From assembly GCF_041260155.1 (NCBI RefSeq), contig NC_091947.1, forward strand, positions 26,298,115-26,362,114: 64,000 nt of DNA, given 5' to 3'. The DNA is from Ptychodera flava (taxonomy: Eukaryota; Hemichordata; Enteropneusta; Ptychoderidae). Below the pieces are notes generated by a model. The model searched no databases, was not told the origin of the DNA, and was given only the letters and a program-made list of their open reading frames with translations. Every line of letters begins with the position of its first letter. The first letter of the stretch is position 1. Shown here in pieces: positions 57,301-64,000 of this stretch. The position numbers were made by a program, and so were the translations under genes.

Positions 57301-60300
57301 TTTTAGGCAATTCACAGAACAATGAATTACCCACTATTCTGTTTGATTTGTACCAATGAAGGTTGCTTTTCTAGTAACCTTTTGTGTTTTGCATATAATC
57401 AGTAATGAAAAGCGTATAAATGATTGTCTAGTAATATTTAGACAAAAAAGGGGTTAGATATTTCAGTAAAGAGTTCAAAAGGTCATTAAAAAATTCATTG
57501 CCAATGACACACTCACCGCGAAATATAAATTTGTCAAGGTGTAACAGTAAAAGTGTAAAAATCAAATTGTAATTGTAGTTTCCAGGTTCAGAAGTGCCAA
57601 ATTAGTAAAAGAATGTTTTCTATTTCTCTTTGTATACAAGTGGTGACATATTGTGTCTGTTTAGACTAATGGGATCAAACACATGAGAAATACATAAATG
57701 GCTGTAGAGGGCGCTAAAACATACAATCTTTCACGACTTCTTGATTGTGTTCAAAGTGTACTAAATGGGGTGAACTTGAATGTGCCTGTGGCATGCTGGA
57801 AAGAGAATTGTTTTGGGAGGTCAGGTTTTGTAGAAGATGACAATGGTAGTAGTAAAATAGTCTGGGGATATAAATTGAGGCAAGTATTTTGCAAGTAGTG
57901 TTGGACAGTTTTCAAGTATAGTGGTCGTATAGAGCGCTATCACATGTAATCTTGCAAGAGTAGCTGGCAATGTGTTCTGCGGTTGACTTGAATATGCCTG
58001 TAAAATGCTCAAAAGTGAATACTGTTGACAGAGTCCCTAGTTTTGTAGAGGAAATGGATTTGCAGTAAATACTTCATGAATGGAAATCAAGATATAGTAC
58101 CAATTGAAGTAATGAAAAGTATGTAAGGTACAAACATACATTTCACTGAACTGCATATGTGTATACAATATATTTTAACATATGGTACACAACAAAAGAG
58201 TTCTGTCATGATAAAAAACACTACATATCATTTTATACATGATGTAATCAGAGTAAGCGTGAAAAAACAGAACAAAATGGCTGAAATCTGTCAAGGTATG
58301 CTTCAGTAATGGCTCTGGACATGAAACAAATGGCAAGAAAATAGCCACCTGATAGTCATTTTGGATCGTATCATGAAGACATCTGACATGAGCATGTTAG
58401 CCATAATGTGTTGTCCTTGAAACAAGCTTAAAAGAAATCCGTCAAGACATGTCATAGTAATGGCGCTGGACATGAAAATATCGCAAGAAAATGGCTGCCT
58501 GGTAACCATATTGCCCTAAAGACATTTGACATGCGTATGTAAGTCATATCGAGTTGTCCTTGCGCCAATTATAAAAGAAATTTGTCAAAGAATGTCTTAG
58601 TAATGGCTCTGGACATGAAAATATGGCAAGAAAATGGCCGCCTTGCCATATTGGATCGTATCATGAAGACATTTGACATTCTTATCTAAGTGATAGTGTG
58701 TTACCCTTGTGCTAGGTTTCAAAGAAATTTGTCGATACATGGCTTAGTAATGGCTCTTGCCATTAAGGAAATCGGAATGAAATGGCCGCCTGGTAGCCAT
58801 ATTGGATCGTATCACAGAACTAATCGACGTGCATATGTATGGTATAGTATATTACATTTGTGCCAAGCACGAAAGAAATTGTGCCGGGTATGTCTGAGAT
58901 AACTGCGTGGACGGACGGATGGACAGATAGACGGACTTAACCCAATCTATAAATCGCCCCCCCCCCCCCGGACTTCCTCCTCGGGGACTAATAACCATTA
59001 AAGTCAAATTCTAAAGGTACAATAAATGCCATACGTTCGGAAAGAAAATTCTGGCAAACTGAAGGGAAATTTTACAGTGGAAAATGTTACAAAATGGTAT
59101 CTCCTTTCCCAATCAAGGATAATTTTCAAAATCATCAATAATGGGAATATACCATACTATAAATTAGAAATCTATTCTTGGTTTAATCATAAATTAACTC
59201 TTTCCTTTAAGATAACCTAAGACTCCCAACTTTTGAGTCGGGTAGTACGACTAGACCAAGGGCTGTGATAGATTTTTAACCGGAAATAATAAATTCGTAA
59301 AATTTGACTATCCTGTTACAACCGAAACGTCCATATAGGTTTTTATGAATGTTTCGGTTGTATTCCTTATGTTGCAAGCTTTTACGATGTTCATGATTTA
59401 CTGCGTAACTTGTAAATGCATTGCATGACCTCAATTTTCAGATTTTGGAGCTGCAATTTTCTTTCATGCCGTAATTTCATAGCAAGATAAGTGAGTGGAA
59501 TACCTGGGGTGATCCAATGGAGCCTCCTGACAATATTACTTCTTTGCGCACATGTACAGTGACTTTCTCGCCACTTTTCACAATTTCCACGGACGTTGCC
59601 TTCTTGTTCTCAATAACGACCTTAAAATACGGTAGTGGAAAAAACATTGTTAGAATGAGGGGAAATCAGAGGTATCAATATACGAAACTCAAATTAAATA
59701 CGATGGTTTCAATCGGGTTCGAACTCACAACGTACGATGCCCAATCACCTAGCGGAGAAAGCTGCAGACAAAACCGCTCGGCTAAATCCAAAATCTCAAT
59801 AAAGACTGGTTTAATAACCGAGCTAAAGTTATTACAATTCTGACTGCGCCCTCTCTACTCGCTGTGGAGTTCATGAATCATTCACGTTCGCACACGCACT
59901 ATCATACATCGCACACAAACTTTATCGAAGCGAAGCAATGAATACATCGCTTTACTGGGCGGAAGACACACCTCGGTTTATAAAATCCCTTCTTATTGTT
60001 CTCGGGTCAACGAAATACGTAAATACTTGAAACTACGATTCCACTGAAAACCAATGCATTGACGATCATCAGATCACGTCAAACCTATCTTAACAAGGAG
60101 TCATGCATCAAATGATGTATTTTTGTGGGTACACACATACTTTTTTGCGTGCACCAAAGCCTGGAAGTCGGCGGCGTAGATAATAGACCTGGCAGCCGAC
60201 TACACAATGGCCATCAATTCGCCATATTTACCTATTTAGCCATCTTAGCTTGCCAAGGTCTCTTGTCCGGGCAGCTTGATGCTCCCAGGAATCAGACCTT

Positions 60301-61241
60301 GGCAGAGCAAGTCCTTAGATGGTATCTTTTAAAGCGCCACCACGCGGTCGTATCTGACCGGTAATAACCTATCCACGTAATCGTTCACTATTAGTACTTC
60401 GCTTCCGATCGTGACATATATGAGCGACGTCGGAGAACGTATCACGAGCGTCTTATCTTTTAACAGTTTGACTAGCAGTCAAAAGAAAGCAGTATTACAG
60501 CTCAAATTAAGATGGCAACGATCGATGTCATTTGTAACAAGTCGAACTGGAAGTCGCAAATCTTTGTGCTATCCATTATTTTGCGTTACCAGTCTAAACA
60601 AAGCAGTCTTTGTGGTATCCGGATCCCTTTACGTTTGCATAATCACAGTCCCTCCGGGCTGTGGCATAATGCAGGAATAAGTTGCATAATAACGTCGTGT
60701 TTCCCTTTCTGCAACAAACATCGGCAAGTCAGGGTCTCCAAGACCTTGAGCCCATCAAGCTCTTGGACCTAGTTCCCAGATGCACACTATGCGCCAACTT
60801 GGCCTTCTATGTTGATGCAACATGGGTGACGCGCGCTGTGATTGGTCTGCCAAATTATGAAGTTCCATCCCATTTCCGGCAAACAATATAGAAGGTAGAT
60901 CCCGCATGAGGTAATTAGTGGGAGACTGTAGTCGAACTAACGACCCATGCGAGCGGACGATGTTTATTTAGCATACAGGATAACGATCTCTTTTCGAACA
61001 AACACTGCTTTGGCGCCTATTTTTCAAATTTCCAAGAATTTTTCTGAAATTTAGCAACAGTATTTTTGTCTGATCATGTAGTATCATTCTACTTTACTTA
61101 CACCAAATATCTCGTTTTCACGTTACACATTCATAGAACGCGATAAACGGCCCTTCGTTGAAAAAAATTATCGGAAACTGTCGTAAGATCAATATTTGCT
61201 ACAGCTATAGACCGATTTACCAGTTTTATTTTTCATTACAA

Positions 61242-61329
<88 letters not shown>

Positions 61330-63752
61330 CCTATTTACCATGCTTGAGAGAAACCCACAACTTACTTTAGTTGCGACAGATTCGGTCCAGATTTTCAAAT
61401 TTTTTCTTCCTCTGACTTCAGGAGCAAGAAAAGCGACCGATGTACTGCAACGTTTTCCTTTCTCAGTTGTTGCTTGGATGTATCCAAATCCAACCTACAA
61501 TTAACCGTTAAGTATATGTATAAGCTCTTGAAAAATATATGGTGGTATGACTGTGTTCGTGCATGAAATATTCCTACCATTTTAGTTGATAACTGACGTC
61601 TGAACTCTCATGAACTAAATCTCTAGGTTTACTGGTATCTATTTACAATCGATATAGAAAACAGAAGTTGTCTGGAAAGAGAAATACAGATGAGCAATAG
61701 TTCATAAGAAACTCTGCTGGTAGGTTCTGCTCGTCCATGATGAGAGTAGCATAAATCAAGATCATAATGCCGGGTGTTTGTTGTCCGGGGATCGTCTCAG
61801 GAGGCAAGATAACTGGTCTGAGAAGACCATAATCAAGGTCTTAAAGAGGTTTGCATGGTGGCTTACTAATGAACCTTTGACTACAAAAATTGCACATGTC
61901 TTGTGGGTGAAAACATAACGCCACGCTTGTTAATAGAAAAGGAGATAATCTAAAAGATAGAAAGACGGTTAATGCCTGGGACAGAGAACTGCAATTACAA
62001 TGACAGAGAGACAATACATATTTCTTGAAATGACGTAAACTTTGTGATAAATATTTTACTCACAGCTCAACGATAAGTAGACATATGATCAATTAACACT
62101 AAACATGTTAATATAAAACATTTATTTAAACATACTTACCGGATCAACACAGTTGTTGACATCTTGTATTTTGTATCCTATTTCTTTCGCTGAAATTAAC
62201 ACAATAGGAACGAGTATCAATAATTTAGCCACATAAGTTTCGGCGATTGGTGAAACTACATTGTTCGTGTTTGCAAGACTAGCTTGACACAGGTAGTATT
62301 GAAAATTACAAAACAATACGGCGTCAACCGGGCATCGTACTGTGATGTCATACCATTTAACTCGCGCTTGTTTGCAATCTGATAGACTCTAAAGAGAACT
62401 ATACGATCGCACTGGGCTAACTTTTGTCTCCTTTTCATCCAATGAACAGACACAAAATACAAAGACTCATGCGGCCTTTGCCCGTTGTGAATACTTCAAG
62501 AGCATAATTATAAACATTACAAAATCATTCATCAGGGCATAAGATTCATCAAATTCGCCCTTGACTGAGGTACACCAATCGATTGGTTTGTCTTGTGTAT
62601 TACCTGCTTCGATTATGGAGTCACTGTATTTGCTCACGGGTGAGTTGTCAGAGACCGAAAGTAATCCTCCTTTAGAATGATAATCTTTCTGAACAAGGTT
62701 TTCACTGTAAATTTAAAAACGTTGAGATGAACTAAACAAACCTTAGACATTCTGATTTTGCAAAGAGCTTAAAGGGGAAGAGGCTGACCAACATTACCTT
62801 TATATTTGATTGGTTCTTCAATTAATCCGACATTCTCTCAAACGAATGTATTGACTGTATATTTCCTATATATTTCTGTCTTGTATCGTTTTGCGTTTTG
62901 TCTTTTTTCAATAAAGTTAACTGAGCGGCAATAAAGGCCCAATAGCTCAATACAATTGAAGCCATAGTAGCTGCGAATTTTATGCATTATTTCCATGATT
63001 TTGTTGTCAAACCAAAGCTGGTTCATGTAATGTGCTAACTGAGGGACTGCATAGATGTATCACTGATCGCTGATTTCGACCATGCCTACACGTTTTAACA
63101 GGTTAAATAATAGACGCCTGTCCCTCTCATAAAATGGCGCCCCAGGAAAAAGTACAAAAATGCAGTATTTCCTGCACATATACATCGTGATCATACAGGG
63201 AAAGTGCAAGATACCATTTACTTGAATGCACAACACACAATAGCTAACATTTTGTTGTTGTAATCTTTATTTTCTCTGTCACATGATTAGTGTTTAAAAA
63301 TGGCGGGAAATCGTTAAAACATTTGAATTTACATGTCACTTTCGACGCTTTTATATCCTTTAATGGGCCTTTTTCTTTGAAAATTCTTGGAAAACTGAAG
63401 ATATTTTGAGATCGGTCTATTATACATTCGCAGCTATTGTGGCTTTAAGCGGTTTTCAAAATACTTATTTATTAAATTTTCTATTGTCGTTGTCCGATAC
63501 AGTGCGGGGTACTCTTATCATACAGTTGGAAATCTTCAGCGTCAGTCACTACGATATACATCATTAAAATAATCTTGTAAATAAAATACTGTGTACTCGC
63601 ACTCACTTTGTATTTTTTTCCGATTTCAAAAAATACGGAAACACTTCGTCATAGCCCCATCCTTTGGCTCCAAGTCGTTCCCAGGAATCAAAGTCTTCTT
63701 TGCAACCTCTCACATACTGCATAGCATTGACACTGCTCGAACCTCCGAGAAC
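51370..63752 (-). CDS. GMC oxidoreductase (choline dehydrogenase-like), copy D, exons 3-15; 5' end outside window
   Basis: Exons 3-15 are 63607-63752, 62604-62704, 62140-62189, 61366-61494, 59504-59620, 56978-57070, 56615-56668, 56254-56304, 55363-55457, 55019-55208, 54183-54235, 52093-52260 and 51370-51499. All are in frame and together give 458 residues plus stop. Exon 3 starts [39 protein letters not shown] is the second GMC signature; [10 protein letters not shown] and SGNTNAPT carry the catalytic His and Asn; the tail is [11 protein letters not shown]. Exons 1-2 (FAD dinucleotide motif and the start) must lie right of 64000. The tail and exon 10 are closer to copy B than to A. Introns 8 and 9 are only about 310 bp, and neither hides the lid exon found in CHDH. 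Confidence 0.94.
51633..51976. mobile_element. 344-bp fold-back MITE with TAA duplication
   Basis: Arms of about 165 bp start AGGGACATTATC and are inverse copies of each other, with CTTTTGACCTTTTTTCACC and GACCATAGACAGTTTCCATC inside. The centre pairs CTTGGGTCAGGGG with its inverse. TAA lies at 51630-51632 and 51977-51979. A 3-bp TAA target fits PIF/Harbinger-derived MITEs. It sits in intron 14 of copy D. Confidence 0.8.
54305..54508. repeat. Polypyrimidine tract and ~90-bp hairpin in intron 12 of copy D
   Basis: 54305-54386 is an almost pure C/T tract. From 54421, CTTATAAACGGCAAGCGAGG faces an inverse ending CCGTTTATAA near 54508, around a small centre GACCTTTTGGTC. The remainder to 54980 shows no coding signal. 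Confidence 0.6.
56489..56575 (+). repeat. Mixed tetranucleotide tract (GTTC/GTAG/GGTC)n
   Basis: Short runs of GTTC, GTAG and GGTC units follow one another in the 310-bp intron 9 of copy D. They are interrupted and non-coding. Confidence 0.8.
57695..58060. repeat. Two diverged ~224-bp tandem units
   Basis: AGAGGGCGCTAAAACATACA, then TTGAATGTGCCTG and TTTTGTAGAAGATG (from about 57705), recur as AGAGCGCTATCACATGTAAT, TTGAATATGCCTG and TTTTGTAGAGGAAATG (from about 57930). The repeat lies in intron 7 of copy D. No coding signal is supported. Confidence 0.6.
58280..58993. repeat. ~147-bp x 4 tandem array with GGAC microsatellite and hairpin end
   Basis: Units marked by TAATGGCTCTGGACATGAAA, GCAAGAAAATGGCCGCCTGG and TTGGATCGTATCATGAAGAC start near 58307, 58458, 58601 and 58748. 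The right end is GTGGACGGACGGATGGACAG, a poly-C run, then CCCCGGACTTCCTCCTCGGGG, a short hairpin before GACTAATAA. Tandem core plus ACGG-type repeat plus terminal hairpin is the plan of Helentron-associated (pearl/HINE-like) elements; the assignment is inference. Confidence 0.8.
59697..59985 (-). mobile_element. tRNA-related SINE, longest copy
   Basis: On the minus strand, a body of about 180 bp contains GCGATGTATTCATTGC, GTGTGCGATGTATGATAG, GAGGGCGCAGTCAGAATTGT and TAGCTCGGTTATTAAACC. It precedes a tRNA-like module with TTTAGCCGAGCGGTTTTG (A-box), a long variable-arm-like stretch and GTGAGTTCGAACCC (B-box). In this orientation the tRNA-like module lies at the 3' end, the reverse of most SINEs. 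It is located in intron 6 of copy D. Confidence 0.75.
59990..61240. other. Intron 6 of copy D, no separate gene seen
   Basis: Open frames at 60411-60891 have no recognisable motif. The stretch is less AT-rich than its surroundings (about 60130-60900), so an old insertion is possible. Confidence 0.4.
61247..61326. repeat. (TA)n microsatellite
   Basis: A perfect dinucleotide run ending about 40 bp from the exon 6 splice donor of copy D. Confidence 0.97.
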
Positions 63753-64000
63753 CTCAGAGAGAAATTACGAGAACAAGTCCAGAGTAAAATCCTGAGTTTA
63801 TTAACTCTGATCTGAGAAGTGCTCTGATAAGGTACTCCAGCACAAAATTCGTATTCACCTTTATTTTACGTTGCCGTCAGGTTCCTTAACGAAGAAGCTG
63901 AGCACAACCATTGGATACATTGAAATACAAGAATGTACCTGTCGAAGTAGATTATCCTTTTTGGATCATGGGACAATATTGTTCTTGCGTTTGGGAGGAC
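63753..64000. other. Part of intron 2 of copy D
   Basis: No exon 2 (the TVPQ...NWNRGK segment of the other copies) is found here, so the 5' end of copy D continues beyond the window. Confidence 0.7.

Noticed and set aside
59700-59790. tRNA gene
   Set aside because: It has A- and B-box-like motifs but no pairing acceptor stem, and the tract recurs as part of a SINE.

Overview
The window is nuclear DNA from an animal genome. It has multi-exon genes with GT-AG introns, long AT-rich intergenic and intronic DNA, many microsatellites, non-LTR and Penelope-type retroelement relics, tRNA-related SINEs and many inverted-repeat elements. No bacterial, viral or organellar gene organisation is seen. A marine invertebrate is most likely, but the phylum cannot be fixed from the sequence. 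GENES: The only convincing host genes form one family on the minus strand: a head-to-tail array of GMC-type flavoprotein oxidoreductases most like choline dehydrogenase (CHDH). From left to right they are: copy A (10325-25400, 15 exons, coding frame broken in exon 12); copy B (30802-40295, 15 exons, fully open, 548 aa); copy C (42920-45594, exons 10-15 only, a decayed pseudogene); and copy D (51370-63752, exons 3-15 open, exons 1-2 beyond the right edge). Thirteen internal exons have identical lengths and phases in the intact copies (66, 146, 101, 50, 129, 117, 93, 54, 51, 95, 190, 53 and 168 nt), so the array grew by DNA duplication. Copy C and its 3' flank (about 40790-45600) are a second copy of the 3' half of A with its flank (about 7880-12910). 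LAYOUT: 1-7.9 kb holds repeats only: a LINE reverse-transcriptase scrap, a small palindromic element, and a 3.6-kb element with 230-bp terminal inverted repeats. 7.9-25.4 kb is copy A, whose introns carry a long (GTAT)n array, a compound ATNN tetranucleotide array, two inverted-repeat elements with tandem-repeat cores, a Penelope-type 3' end with a hammerhead-like core, and a palindrome. 25.4-30.8 kb is AT-rich spacer with degenerate tandem repeats and a broken gene-like fragment. 30.8-40.3 kb is copy B, with a TTAA-flanked MITE, a SINE, a (TA)n-palindrome-(TA)n block and an 850-bp fold-back in its introns. 40.8-45.6 kb is the duplicated block with pseudogene C. 45.7-49.6 kb has an L1-type ORF1 without ORF2, a tandem array of about 147 bp x 7.5 between 120-bp direct repeats, and a decayed Penelope-like RT. 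51.4-64 kb is copy D, with a fold-back MITE, a second array of about 147-bp units ending in a hairpin, and a full SINE. FUNCTION: The enzymes carry the FAD-binding motif, both GMC signature regions and the catalytic His/Asn pair. Their substrate cannot be read from sequence. No entirely new system could be demonstrated. The most notable features are the gene array itself, its partly broken members, and the repeated co-occurrence of inverted ends with tandem-repeat cores.
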